From contig JAFGBT010000034.1 in the NCBI GenBank assembly GCA_016933025.1, forward strand, positions 62,001 through 126,000: a stretch of DNA of 64,000 nt, in the 5' to 3' direction. Source of the stretch: Spirochaetota bacterium (lineage in GTDB: Bacteria > Spirochaetota > UBA4802 > UBA5550). The notes below the pieces were generated by a model. It searched no databases. It was not told where the DNA came from and saw only the letters and a list, made by a program, of their open reading frames with translations. Of the stretch, positions 43,755 to 52,533 are shown piece by piece; positions within the stretch are counted from its first letter, which is position 1; every line of letters starts with the position of its first letter. The position numbers were made by a program, and so were the translations under genes.

Positions 43755-44225
43755 ATGAAACAACCGCTGGTCAGGAGCAAGAAGATACTTTCAAACCGGT
43801 TCATACATCTCATCGAGGAGCATTACGAGGATCTGACTCAGACGTTCATGACCGATTTACTGAAGCATCCGGAGACAACGGCCTACCGGGGCGCTGACAG
43901 GGACGAGATCTACCGGTCGAGCGTAATGATATACAAGGACCTCTCCACCTGGATATCCCGCGAATTCTCGAAGCAGAAAATCGAGGAGCGGTATGTGAAA
44001 ATCGGCAGAGTGCGGTGCGATATGGGTATACCGGTCCAGCAGGCGATGAAGGGCCTTATCCTTCAGCGCAGGCATATCTGGCTCTTCGTCATGGATAAGA
44101 TGTATGACGACAAGACCGATTACATGGAGGCCCTGGAGCTGAACAACCGCGTCACCCTGTATTTCGACAGGGCGATGCTCGCGATGCTTAAGGGGTATAC
44201 GCTGGCAACGGGACAGTTGCGGTAG
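43755..44225 (+). CDS. RsbRD N-terminal (globin-like) sensor domain protein
   Basis: 156 aa, all helical, with GGAGG nine bases before the ATG. The patterns 'HLIEEHYEDLTQTFMTDLLKHPETTAY', 'YKDLSTWI', 'YVKIGRVRCDMGIPVQQAMKGLILQRRHIWLFV' resemble the RsbRD N-terminal domain found on stressosome and kinase proteins. Here it stands alone without a STAS or kinase domain. It is first in a run of signalling genes that ends in a SpoIIE-type phosphatase, so it may act as an input module. No haem ligand can be asserted. Confidence 0.7.
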   Translation: MKQPLVRSKKILSNRFIHLIEEHYEDLTQTFMTDLLKHPETTAYRGADRDEIYRSSVMIYKDLSTWISREFSKQKIEERYVKIGRVRCDMGIPVQQAMKGLILQRRHIWLFVMDKMYDDKTDYMEALELNNRVTLYFDRAMLAMLKGYTLATGQLR

Positions 44226-44251
44226 CCGCGACACTAATTCTCCATGCTTGC

Positions 44252-45268
44252 ATGGCGCGAAAAAGCATTAACGACATGACTCCAGTCGATAAAAATCTTA
44301 AGGCGAAACGGGATCTCCTCAGAGGAGTGAGCCTGTTCGCGACCCTGAAGGGCCGGGAACTCGGCGTGGTGGCCGCGAACAGCGAGTTTTACTCGTACCG
44401 GAAGGGCGACGTTATCTTCAGCGAGGGGAGATTCGGCGACGGGCTCTACGTCATCAGGGACGGCGAGGTGCTTATCACAAAACAGAGGCCCGATAACGAA
44501 ACCATGACCATCGCCCAGTTCATCGCGGGTGAGAGCTTCGGCGAGATGGACCTCCTGGAGAACAGGGAGATGACCGCCACCGCCCGCGCGGAGACCGACG
44601 CGACCATCCTCGTTTTCCCGGCGCGGGGCATCCGGTTCCAGGATCTCCTGTCACGGCATCCGGAGATCTCCGCCCGGATTCTGCACGAGCTTCTCGCTTT
44701 CACCGCCGGCAGGATACGGAGCACCAACAGGATCATATCCGAGAAATCGCCGTGGGTGCGCGATCTCAAAGAGCAGCTCTATCGCGACAAGCTCACCGGC
44801 CTCTACAACAGGACATACCTTGACGAAGAGTTTCCCAGGCAGCTGCCGGATTATGGCAGCCAGTCGGCAATTATCATGATAAAGCCGGACAATTTCAAGT
44901 CGATCAACGACCGATGCGGACACGAGGCGGGCGACAAGGCCCTGCGCCTGATAGCCTTCAGCATCCGCTCGCAGATTCGGGACGCGGACGTGGCCGTGCG
45001 CTACCGCGGCGACGAGTTTGCGGTCATTTTACCGGGAACCGGCGCCGAGGGCGCGGCGCGCGTCGCCGACCAGATGCGGCTGCTCATCAGCAGGCTGAAT
45101 TTCGACCATATAACCGGGGGGCCGGGCTTCTCGGTGACCGTGAGCGTCGGCGTCGCGGCGTATCCGCTTCACGCCCCCGATGCAAAAAGGCTCGTCGGTC
45201 TCTGCTTCAACAGGATGTTCGGGGCCAGGGACTCAGGCGGCGACAGGATCGTAATGGAGGGAGAATAA
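44252..45268 (+). CDS. Cyclic-nucleotide-binding diguanylate cyclase
   Basis: 338 aa. Residues about 25-145 are a cNMP-binding domain ('YRKGDVIFSEGRFGDGLYVIRDGEV', 'FGEMDLLENREMTATARAETD'). Residues about 175-335 are a GGDEF domain: 'DKLTGLYNRTYLDEEF', 'GHEAGDKALRL', and active site Arg-Gly-Asp-Glu-Phe in place of Gly-Gly-Asp-Glu-Phe. An inhibitory I-site RDAD lies five residues before it. The domain is probably active since the catalytic acids are kept, but the Gly to Arg change leaves doubt. It should make c-di-GMP in the cytoplasm under control of a nucleotide. It stands two bases before the next gene, which has the same domain pair plus DHH. Confidence 0.9.
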   Translation: MARKSINDMTPVDKNLKAKRDLLRGVSLFATLKGRELGVVAANSEFYSYRKGDVIFSEGRFGDGLYVIRDGEVLITKQRPDNETMTIAQFIAGESFGEMDLLENREMTATARAETDATILVFPARGIRFQDLLSRHPEISARILHELLAFTAGRIRSTNRIISEKSPWVRDLKEQLYRDKLTGLYNRTYLDEEFPRQLPDYGSQSAIIMIKPDNFKSINDRCGHEAGDKALRLIAFSIRSQIRDADVAVRYRGDEFAVILPGTGAEGAARVADQMRLLISRLNFDHITGGPGFSVTVSVGVAAYPLHAPDAKRLVGLCFNRMFGARDSGGDRIVMEGE

Positions 45269-45270
45269 GT

Positions 45271-47421
45271 TTGCGCGGCGATATGGAACTATCGGTTGAA
45301 TTCCTTAAGACGGTCGAGATCTTTTCTCTGCTCGAGCCCGATGAGATCAACCGCATCGTGAAGCTTTTCGAGCCGCTCGAGATTGACGAGGGCAACGTGC
45401 TCTTCCGCGAGGGGGATCCCGGCAACCAGCTCTTTATCGTGATGGGCGGCTCCGTGGCGAGCTCCATACGTCTCCCGGACGGCGGAGACCGCGAGATCGC
45501 GCTGTTCAGGCCGGGAAATTTCTTCGGCGAGATGTCCATCTTCGAGAATGCTCCCCGGTCCGCCACCTGTTTTTGCAGGGAAAAAAGCGCGTTGCTCGGG
45601 CTACACGAGAAGGATTTTTACCGTATGATAAAGCGCGAGCCGGGGATCGCTACCAAGATCATGTACCGCATGCTCAACATTACGACACAGCGTCTGAGGG
45701 ACACGGGCGAATTTCTCTCCGACATGGTGCATTGGGGCGATGCCGCCAGCCGGCGCGCCATCACGGACGAGCTCACCGGAGCGTATAACAGGCGGTATCT
45801 TGATGATGCTTTGGCAAGCCAGTTTGAACGGGCGAAAAACGGGGGCATGCCGCTGACGCTCATAATGGTGGACCTCGATTATTTCAGGGCCATCAACGAA
45901 AGTTACGGACACGAGGCGGGCGATCGATGCATCGTCGAAGTGGTCCGTGTGTTCGGCCGCGCCATGCGGGAGGGCGACATCCTGGCGCGGTTCGGCGGCG
46001 ACGAATTCACGGTGCTTCTTCCCGACACGCCGGCCGAGACGGGCAGGGGGATCGCCGAGAGTGTGCGAAAAGACGTTGAAGCGATGGATTTTCTCGAGCA
46101 GTACAGGGGGCCGGTAAAGAAGCTGACGCTGAGCATGGGGATCGCGTCATACCCGGAGCATGCGGATAACCTGAAGACCCTCAGGGAACGGGCTGACCAG
46201 GCCCTCTATGCGGCCAAGGAGGGAGGGAGAAACAGGGCCGTCGTGGCGGCCGGCGGCCTGGTAAAAAAAATGATAGAGACAATTCACGAAAAAAACCGGG
46301 TGATCGACAATATTATCGGCGCCATGCAGGAGAAGAACCACTTCCTTGTCCTCGGTCATAAAAACCCGGACGAGGACTGCATCGGCTCAATGGTCGCCAT
46401 AGCCCTGATCGCAGGGAAGTTTTTCAAAAAGGCCCAGGTTTACATCAGCGAGAGCATGCACGAGCATTTCCAGTATCTGCTCGACATCTGCAGGCACAAC
46501 GCCATCGGCTGCAGCGGCCTGGACGAATCGGCCGCCACTCCCGTTGACGCGATCATTATATGCGACACCCCGAAGCCCGCCATGATAGACGCCAGCGAGC
46601 GGATTTCTTCGATGCTGGAGGACGGCCGCATACTAAAAATTGAGATTGATCATCATCTGGGGGCCGACAGCCGGTATATCGGCGACGAGGGATATCGGCT
46701 GGTGACGGAGGCAACCTCGTCGAGCGAACTTGTCGGGCTCATCGCCCTCAAGCTGGCGAAGCGGGAGGACCTCCTCAAACGATACAACATACTGAATCCC
46801 GTTTCGCGAAATGTTATCCTGTCGGTACTGACCGGGATCGTGGGCGACACCAACATGGGTCAGTTCATCCAATCAAAACGACAGAGAAGGTATTATGATA
46901 TCTTCAGCAATCTCTACAACTCCATGCTGGCCACTGAGACGGTGAAAGAGACGAACTTCATGAATAAGGACGAGGTGTTCCATGAAATCCAGAGGTTATC
47001 GTCGCACGAGGCGCGGTGTTTTCAGTATATATCGGGGAAGAAGAAGTTTTCAAAGTACATCGGGTATGTCGTGCTTGACGCGAAAGACATGACCTACCTT
47101 GCAGGCGAGTTCGACCACGACACAATCGTTTCGGTAACGCGTTCCGTTGCTGACAGCCTGGCCGAGGAGAGCGGGCGGCTCGGCCTCGTGGCCTATGATG
47201 ATTCCCGCATGTCCGGACTGGTGCAGTTCCGGCTGCGGCGGGGACACGACTTCAAGACTTTTGACCTGAGGAGGGTTCTTGATATCTTTAATTTCAACGA
47301 AGGCGGCGGGCATGAGGGCGCCATCGGATTCAGGATATCGCATGACCGTATCGGCGACATGGAGGGGTTCGTTGAGGAGCTGGTCGCGGGGATCGAGAAA
47401 ACGGTCGCGGGTCTAGCATGA
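45271..47421 (+). CDS. cNMP-binding / GGDEF / DHH-DHHA1 phosphodiesterase fusion
   Basis: 716 aa. I use the TTG at 45271 because GGAGGGAG lies seven bases upstream; an ATG four codons later is the alternative. Residues 15-135: cNMP-binding domain. Residues 165-325: GGDEF with intact 'GGDEF' (242-246) and I-site REGD (233-236). Residues 355-600: DHH phosphoesterase with motifs 'HKNPDED' (364-370), 'ICD' (431-433), 'DHH' (461-463) and 'GDT' (526-528). C-terminal: DHHA1 with 'GGGHEGA'. The DHH/DHHA1 pair cleaves c-di-AMP (GdpP), pGpG or nanoRNA (NrnA) in relatives. GdpP fuses a degenerate GGDEF to DHH, but here the GGDEF looks catalytically competent and a cNMP domain replaces the membrane and PAS parts. 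It overlaps the next gene by four bases. Confidence 0.9.
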   Translation: MRGDMELSVEFLKTVEIFSLLEPDEINRIVKLFEPLEIDEGNVLFREGDPGNQLFIVMGGSVASSIRLPDGGDREIALFRPGNFFGEMSIFENAPRSATCFCREKSALLGLHEKDFYRMIKREPGIATKIMYRMLNITTQRLRDTGEFLSDMVHWGDAASRRAITDELTGAYNRRYLDDALASQFERAKNGGMPLTLIMVDLDYFRAINESYGHEAGDRCIVEVVRVFGRAMREGDILARFGGDEFTVLLPDTPAETGRGIAESVRKDVEAMDFLEQYRGPVKKLTLSMGIASYPEHADNLKTLRERADQALYAAKEGGRNRAVVAAGGLVKKMIETIHEKNRVIDNIIGAMQEKNHFLVLGHKNPDEDCIGSMVAIALIAGKFFKKAQVYISESMHEHFQYLLDICRHNAIGCSGLDESAATPVDAIIICDTPKPAMIDASERISSMLEDGRILKIEIDHHLGADSRYIGDEGYRLVTEATSSSELVGLIALKLAKREDLLKRYNILNPVSRNVILSVLTGIVGDTNMGQFIQSKRQRRYYDIFSNLYNSMLATETVKETNFMNKDEVFHEIQRLSSHEARCFQYISGKKKFSKYIGYVVLDAKDMTYLAGEFDHDTIVSVTRSVADSLAEESGRLGLVAYDDSRMSGLVQFRLRRGHDFKTFDLRRVLDIFNFNEGGGHEGAIGFRISHDRIGDMEGFVEELVAGIEKTVAGLA

Positions 47422-50400
47422 AAAGGTTCAGTGCTATCCGGGAAAGACTGGCCTGCAACGGAGCGGCCCTGCCGCTGGCGGCGCTGTTCGTCGTCGCCGG
47501 ATTAATGCCCCTCGGGGCGGAGCCTGTTGTTGTCGACGACTCGATCAGCACGATTAAATGCGGCAGGCATATTTCCTATCTTGAAGATCCGGCAGGCAGC
47601 CGTGTTCTCCATGATGTCATCGATGACCGGCGGTGGCGCCGGTCGGACCGGCTTTCAATTAATTTCGGATTCACCACGTCGGTTTACTGGATGAAGTTTA
47701 CCCTGGATAACCGTCGGAAGTCGGTGGAGCCGTTGTATTTCGAGATTGATTATCCCATGATCGATTTCATTGATTTCTACGTGCCGGCTCCCGACGGTTC
47801 GTTCGCGAAAAAAACGGCGGGGGATCGGTACGGATTCGGACACCGGGAGGTCAAGGCCCGCAACCATCTGTTTATTCTCTATCCCTCTCCGGGCCTGCAG
47901 ACATACTATTTCCGGGTCTGCACCGGAAGCTCGTTGAATTTCAATCCGGAAATCTGGTCGAATGCCGCGTACCTGGAGCGCATCAATGTCGAGTATCCCC
48001 TCTTCTGGATCTATTACGGGCTCATGACGGCCATATTCCTGTATCATATTTTTCTTGTCATTTCAACCAGGGATATGAAATACCTTAATTTTTCCCTGTT
48101 TATTGGATCGTATGTCCTATTCCAGTTAACTCTGAACGGCCTTGCCTTCCAGTACCTGTGGCCCGGACGGATCTGGTGGGCCAACAACAGTCTCCCGTTT
48201 TTCATATCGCTCACTGTATTTTCGGTCAGCGTTTTTATCCGCTCGTATCTCGATGCCAGGAAGATGCACCCCGTGCTGAATAAAGTCATCCTGTACGGAT
48301 GCATCCTCCCGAGCCTGGCGTGGACGGCCGTTTCGCTCTTTCTGAATTATCGCATAAGCATTATGGTTGCCACGGCTCTCGCAATAATCTGTCCCGCGCA
48401 GCTCTATATCTGCGGTCTTGTCGCCGGATACCGAAAATCAAGGGCGGGGAAGGTGCTGGTGATCGGTTTCTCGCTTCTTGTTCTCGGCGTTTCGCTCTAC
48501 GTGCTGAAAACATTCGGCGTACTTCCGACGAACATGATTACGCAGTGGAGCATACAACTCGGCTCGTCGACTGCGGTTGTCCTTTTCTCCCTCGGCCTCG
48601 CGGACGAGATCAACGTGATGAAACGGCAGCTCCAGGACCTCAATGAAAACCTGGAGAAAAAGGTGGGGGACAGGACCAGGGAACTTGAAGAGGCCCGCAC
48701 GAGGCTCCTCGAGCTTGATAAGATCAAGTCCAGCTTTTTTACGAACATCTCCCATGAGATACGGACCCCCCTGACCCTGATACTCTCGCCGGTTGAATCG
48801 GTGCTCCAGAGCGGCAATGTGAAGGCGGTCGACGAGGAGTTTCTCAAGAACATACAGCGCAATGCGATACGGCTCCTCAGGCTTATCAATAATATCCTCG
48901 ATTCTTCGAAGATAGAGGCGGGCAAGATGGCCCTCCGGATCAGGGAGGTTGACATTGTAAAGGTGTTGAAGAATTATATATCCACTATCCAGCCCGCCGC
49001 CGAATCCCGCGGGATCGCGCTGAGCATCGAGACCCTTAAAGACTCTATTACGCTCCATCTTGACATAGAAAAAATCGACAAGATATTCTATAATATTTTT
49101 TCGAACTCCATGAAATTCACCGACCGGGAAGGGAGTATCCGCGTGCGGATAATGGACGACGAGAAATGGTGCTATATCGAGGTCGAGGACACCGGTGTCG
49201 GGATTCCGTCAGGCCAGCTGCTGCGGATTTTCGACCGGTTCAGTCAGGTTGACGACCGGTCGACGAGGAAATATGAAGGGACCGGGATCGGCCTTTCTCT
49301 CGTCAGGGAGTTCGTCGACCTTCACGGCGGCCGCATCGCGGTCTGGAGCAGGCACGTCGACGACTATCCGGACCGGCATGGCAGCGTCTTTACCATAACG
49401 CTCCGCAAGGGAAGGGAGTATCTCAGGGAGAGGGAAAACGTCGAGTATGATACCGGGCCGAGGCTGGATGAGCCGGGTTTTGAACGGAGGCGATTTGTCG
49501 GCGTGCGGGAGATGTATGATCACATGGAACAGGCATCGGATGAAGGGCGGGATGACGGCGGCACCTTCAAGCATACAATCCTGATCGTCGAGGATAATGT
49601 GGATATGCGCAATTTCCTGGTATCCATTCTTAAAGATGAATACCGGACGATTGCAGCACCGAACGGAGCGGAAGGCCTGAAGAAGGCTGTCGAACTGAGG
49701 CCCGACCTGATCGTTACTGACGTCATGATGCCGATAATGAACGGATACGAGATGACGCACCTGATCAAGGAAAACCCTTCGCTCAGGATCGTCCCGATCA
49801 TCATGCTCACCGCTATGTCGGAGCATGCAGACACGGTACGCGGTTTTGAATACGGGGCTGATGATTTTCTGAAGAAGCCGTTCAACTCCATGGAGCTCCT
49901 CGCGCGCGTCAGGTCGCACCTGAAAAACTACGAGTATGAAAAGATCATCATGGCCAGGAACCAGGAGATAGAGGCGGATCTCAGGACAGCCCGCCTGCTG
50001 CAACAGCGACTTCTTCCCGAAAAGATCCCCGATATCAGCGGGTATCGTTCCTTTGTGACGTATATCCCGATGGACCTGGTTGGAGGCGATTTTTACGACT
50101 TCAAGGCGGACGGTAATTCAGTCGAGCTCTTTATCGCCGACGTATCCGGCCACGGTCTGCCGGGCGCCCTGATTTCAACGATAACGAAAATCGCTTACGA
50201 GAACATTTCCGACAGGAGCTCGCCCGCCCGGGTGCTTGAAGTGCTGAATGAAGTCATCTGCCGATCGATCGTTGAAAGCAACTACGTGACGGTTTTTTAC
50301 GGCCGTGTCGACCGGGAGGCCAGGATGATGAGCTTTGCCAATGCCGGGCATTTCCCGCCGCTACTGTATCGCCCCGGGACAGATGAATTTTTGGAATTGA

Positions 50401-50687
50401 ACTCGAAGGGAAGCCCGCTCGGGTGGTTCCAGGACCTGGAAGTGGAGGAGTCGCAGGTCAAGCTCGCGTCCGGGGACCGGCTTCTCCTGTACACAGACGG
50501 CATAACCGAATGCATGGGCCGCGAACAGCTGCTTTTCGGGGACGAGAGGCTGAAGGCGTGCATCAGGGAGAACATAGGACTTTCTCCTGAGGCCTTTACG
50601 GAGAAATTAATGTCCGAGTTGAAAGATTTTTGCGGCAAAAATAAGTTCGACGATGACCTGTGCCTTATTGTCTTCGATGTGCTGTGA
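47418..50687 (+). CDS. 7TMR-DISM histidine kinase with receiver and SpoIIE phosphatase domains
   Basis: 1089 aa. A signal peptide (to about 35) is followed by an extracytoplasmic 7TMR-DISM extracellular domain (about 40-175, 'ISYLEDPAGSRVLHDV' opening) and seven transmembrane helices (about 190-395). Then come a coiled coil, HisKA with His446 ('NISHEIRTPLTLIL'), HATPase ('DTGVGIPSGQLLRIFDRFSQVDD', 'GTGIGLSLVREFVDLHGG'), and a receiver with Asp768 ('LIVTDVMMPIMNGYEMT'). A C-terminal PP2C/SpoIIE phosphatase ('LLQQRLLPEKIP', 'GGDFYDF', 'ADVSGHGLPGALIS') completes it. It senses an outside ligand, phosphorylates its own receiver, and so probably controls dephosphorylation of an anti-sigma-factor antagonist. 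The architecture is familiar in Leptospira-like spirochaetes. ATGA overlap with the GGDEF-DHH gene implies joint expression. Confidence 0.93.
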   Translation: MKRFSAIRERLACNGAALPLAALFVVAGLMPLGAEPVVVDDSISTIKCGRHISYLEDPAGSRVLHDVIDDRRWRRSDRLSINFGFTTSVYWMKFTLDNRRKSVEPLYFEIDYPMIDFIDFYVPAPDGSFAKKTAGDRYGFGHREVKARNHLFILYPSPGLQTYYFRVCTGSSLNFNPEIWSNAAYLERINVEYPLFWIYYGLMTAIFLYHIFLVISTRDMKYLNFSLFIGSYVLFQLTLNGLAFQYLWPGRIWWANNSLPFFISLTVFSVSVFIRSYLDARKMHPVLNKVILYGCILPSLAWTAVSLFLNYRISIMVATALAIICPAQLYICGLVAGYRKSRAGKVLVIGFSLLVLGVSLYVLKTFGVLPTNMITQWSIQLGSSTAVVLFSLGLADEINVMKRQLQDLNENLEKKVGDRTRELEEARTRLLELDKIKSSFFTNISHEIRTPLTLILSPVESVLQSGNVKAVDEEFLKNIQRNAIRLLRLINNILDSSKIEAGKMALRIREVDIVKVLKNYISTIQPAAESRGIALSIETLKDSITLHLDIEKIDKIFYNIFSNSMKFTDREGSIRVRIMDDEKWCYIEVEDTGVGIPSGQLLRIFDRFSQVDDRSTRKYEGTGIGLSLVREFVDLHGGRIAVWSRHVDDYPDRHGSVFTITLRKGREYLRERENVEYDTGPRLDEPGFERRRFVGVREMYDHMEQASDEGRDDGGTFKHTILIVEDNVDMRNFLVSILKDEYRTIAAPNGAEGLKKAVELRPDLIVTDVMMPIMNGYEMTHLIKENPSLRIVPIIMLTAMSEHADTVRGFEYGADDFLKKPFNSMELLARVRSHLKNYEYEKIIMARNQEIEADLRTARLLQQRLLPEKIPDISGYRSFVTYIPMDLVGGDFYDFKADGNSVELFIADVSGHGLPGALISTITKIAYENISDRSSPARVLEVLNEVICRSIVESNYVTVFYGRVDREARMMSFANAGHFPPLLYRPGTDEFLELNSKGSPLGWFQDLEVEESQVKLASGDRLLLYTDGITECMGREQLLFGDERLKACIRENIGLSPEAFTEKLMSELKDFCGKNKFDDDLCLIVFDVL

Positions 50688-50713
50688 CCGGCGGCCTGGT
50701 GGCTGAAAATGCC

Positions 50714-50744
50714 ACGGGATGCCGCTCGCGGAGCGGCATCCCGT
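50714..50744. terminator. Strong hairpin between convergent kinase and ssb genes
   Basis: A perfect 14-bp stem, ACGGGATGCCGCTC with GAGCGGCATCCCGT, encloses a three-base loop, centred between the stop codons at 50687 and 50752. No long T-tract flanks it on either side, so termination is likely but not certain. Confidence 0.7.
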
Positions 50745-50751
50745 CAAGAAT

Positions 50752-51111
50752 TCAGCTGGCCTTTCGCTCTGCGGCGGGCTCAGGTTTTTTGGGCGATTCG
50801 AGAAAGCGCAGCTCCCTCCCTACGACCTTGATGCGGGATTGTTTTTTCCCGTCCTGCCCCTCCCAGCGGTCCTGCCGGAGGGTCCCCACGACCATGATAC
50901 GCCTTCCCTTGGTGACGCTGTTCGCGCAGACCTCGGCAAGCTTGTCCCATGTCTCCACGTCGATGAAAGAAACCTGGGGATCGGCGTTCTCCTTGGAATA
51001 GTGGTTCATCGCGACTGAGAAATGGCATACGTTTTTGCCGGTCTTGGTCTTTTTCATTTCCGGGCTCCGTGTCGCATTCCCTTCAATCGTGACGGTTTGG
51101 TAGTTGTACAT
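50752..51111 (-). CDS. ssb: Single-stranded DNA-binding protein without acidic tip
   Basis: 119 aa OB-fold protein: 'TIEGNATRSPEMKKTKTGKNVCHFSVAMNHYSK', 'SFIDVETWDKLAEVCANSVTKGRRIMVVGTLRQDRWEGQDGKKQSRIKVVGRELRFL'. This is the Ssb core that binds single-stranded DNA. The C-terminus is a short basic tail ('PEPAAERKAS') and lacks the acidic Asp-Asp-x-Pro-Phe tip that recruits replication and repair partners. The genome may therefore hold another Ssb, or this one is specialised. Confidence 0.9.
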   Translation of the reverse strand: MYNYQTVTIEGNATRSPEMKKTKTGKNVCHFSVAMNHYSKENADPQVSFIDVETWDKLAEVCANSVTKGRRIMVVGTLRQDRWEGQDGKKQSRIKVVGRELRFLESPKKPEPAAERKAS

Positions 51112-51260
51112 AGCGCAGCTCCTTATATTGTTTTACACTGTATACGGACGTGGAGGGCTGAACGTAAAAAAAAATTTCCGCCCCGGGAAAAAATAATTCG
51201 GTTGATAGTATGGTCGCGGCTGCCATAGTATGGAGTGATCACTGGCGGGAGGAGAGGCCG

Positions 51261-51551
51261 ATGCGCGGGGACGGCAGGAAAGACGAAACGGACGATTATA
51301 GCCGGATAGACTTCGGGCGGGAGTGCGATCTCCATTTTTTCGAGCCGCGGGAGACCCGGATGGTCGTCAACGAGTTCTTGCGGCAGGCAGTGGCGAGCGG
51401 CTTCAGGACCGTGCGCCTGGTGCACGGCAAGGGGTTGTCGGCAAAAAAGCGGGAAGTGTACGAAATCCTCTCCGGCCATCCGGACGTGCTTAAGTACGGC
51501 AACGACGGGCCCAACTGGGGCGCGACCATCATCACGCTGAAGGGGCCTTGA
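51261..51551 (+). CDS. Smr domain protein
   Basis: 96 aa from the ATG at 51261, preceded by GGGAGGAGAGG; a longer frame to 51210 lacks a ribosome site. 'DLHFFEPRETRMVVNEFLRQAVASGFRTVRLVHGKGL' and 'GPNWGATIITL' are the Smr domain of MutS2 C-termini, a small nuclease/nicking or RNA-cleaving fold; the usual 'HGKG' loop is present. It stands as an independent short protein. Its 3' end overlaps the convergent YlbF-like gene by 20 bp. Confidence 0.85.
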   Translation: MRGDGRKDETDDYSRIDFGRECDLHFFEPRETRMVVNEFLRQAVASGFRTVRLVHGKGLSAKKREVYEILSGHPDVLKYGNDGPNWGATIITLKGP

Positions 51552-51867
51552 TCCTTTCTATCACCTTTTTCAGCAGCTCCAGGTACTCCCTCTGGCTGCT
51601 TATGTATTCCTTCACCAGCGGGGTCTCCTCGAGCTCTTTCTGGAGCAGTTCGTTCTCGGAGGTCTGTCCCTCCGACTGCCTCCCCTCTGCGATCGCCGTG
51701 TTGATTTCCCTCCCCTTGGACACCAGACGGGAATAGAGTTCCCGGGCCTTCCGGTCTTTTTGGATACGCGTGCGGCAGTCGTTGTAGCGGCGGGTCACGT
51801 CATGGTTCCGTATAAGTGCCGAGAGCTCCTGTGCTTTGCCGATGATGGTCTGGATTTCGTCCTGCAT
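51532..51867 (-). CDS. YlbF/YmcA family protein
   Basis: 111 aa, entirely helical: 'IIGKAQELSALIRNHDVTRRYNDCRTRIQKDRKARELYSRLVSKGREIN' and 'PLVKEYISSQREYLELLKKVIERI'. The pattern matches the YlbF/YmcA (com_ylbF) family, whose Bacillus members modulate RNase Y activity and development. It is the last gene of the probable rel-maf-HAMP-ylbF operon, 11 bp after the HAMP gene. Confidence 0.8.
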   Translation of the reverse strand: MQDEIQTIIGKAQELSALIRNHDVTRRYNDCRTRIQKDRKARELYSRLVSKGREINTAIAEGRQSEGQTSENELLQKELEETPLVKEYISSQREYLELLKKVIERIKAPSA

Positions 51868-51878
51868 GGGAACTCGCT

Positions 51879-52463
51879 TCAGGGATTTTTCTTTTCCCGC
51901 TCATGTATTGCGGCAACCATCTCCTTGAAGAGCTCGTAGAAATCCTTGAGCTCGTCCTTGCTCCTGAGGGGCCTGAGATTCGGTTTCTTTCCGTCGATTA
52001 TTTCTTTCATAAAATTGGATATGACGTAGATTGGGCCCGATACGCGGTGCGTCTGCCTGATGAGTATAATGTAGAGCACAATGCTCTCGATGACGATAAT
52101 TGCCAGTATCGCGGCCAGGAGCGTAATGTTCGCAGTCACTATTCTGGAGTTATAGGTTATAAGCTGTTTCAGCGTCTCCATGTTCCTGTCGTGGTTCTTC
52201 GCGTTCAGGATCATGGCCTGTTTGACATGGGGATCCTTTATGGCCTCCGGCATCGAGGAGAGGGAAACGAATATGCTGTTCTCGATGTCGTAAATGTTGG
52301 TAATCTTGCTATTGTTCTCTTTCAGGATTGTGTTGTTGTAAACGACGCTGGCGGTGATGGCGCCGAGGATGAGGGCCGTAACGACGGTGACCACGCCGAT
52401 GATTGAAAAGGTGGTCCGCAGCTGGTATTTCCTGTCAATGATATACTGTTTGCGTTTTTTCAT
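51879..52463 (-). CDS. HAMP-like membrane protein without output domain
   Basis: 194 aa with GGAGG seven bases before the ATG. Two transmembrane helices (about 18-42 and 108-135) flank a helical periplasmic sensor of about 65 residues. A HAMP-like segment follows ('HRVSGPIYVISNFMKEIIDGKKPNLRPLRSKDELKDFYELFKEMVAAI'). No kinase, GGDEF or methyl-accepting domain follows; the protein ends in a charged tail. It may signal through a partner. Located between maf and ylbF on the same strand. Confidence 0.82.
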   Translation of the reverse strand: MKKRKQYIIDRKYQLRTTFSIIGVVTVVTALILGAITASVVYNNTILKENNSKITNIYDIENSIFVSLSSMPEAIKDPHVKQAMILNAKNHDRNMETLKQLITYNSRIVTANITLLAAILAIIVIESIVLYIILIRQTHRVSGPIYVISNFMKEIIDGKKPNLRPLRSKDELKDFYELFKEMVAAIHEREKKNP

Positions 52464-52533
52464 CTCGCGACCTCCGGCGTGCAGGGCACGTGCAGCATGC
52501 TACGGCAAGATTAATGAAAAAGTCAATATCTTT

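Noticed and set aside
44914..45270. Upstream extension of the GGDEF-DHH protein
   Set aside because: It lies inside the preceding GGDEF gene in another frame and reads as Arg/Gly-rich shadow; the TTG at 45271 has a good ribosome site and begins the cNMP domain.
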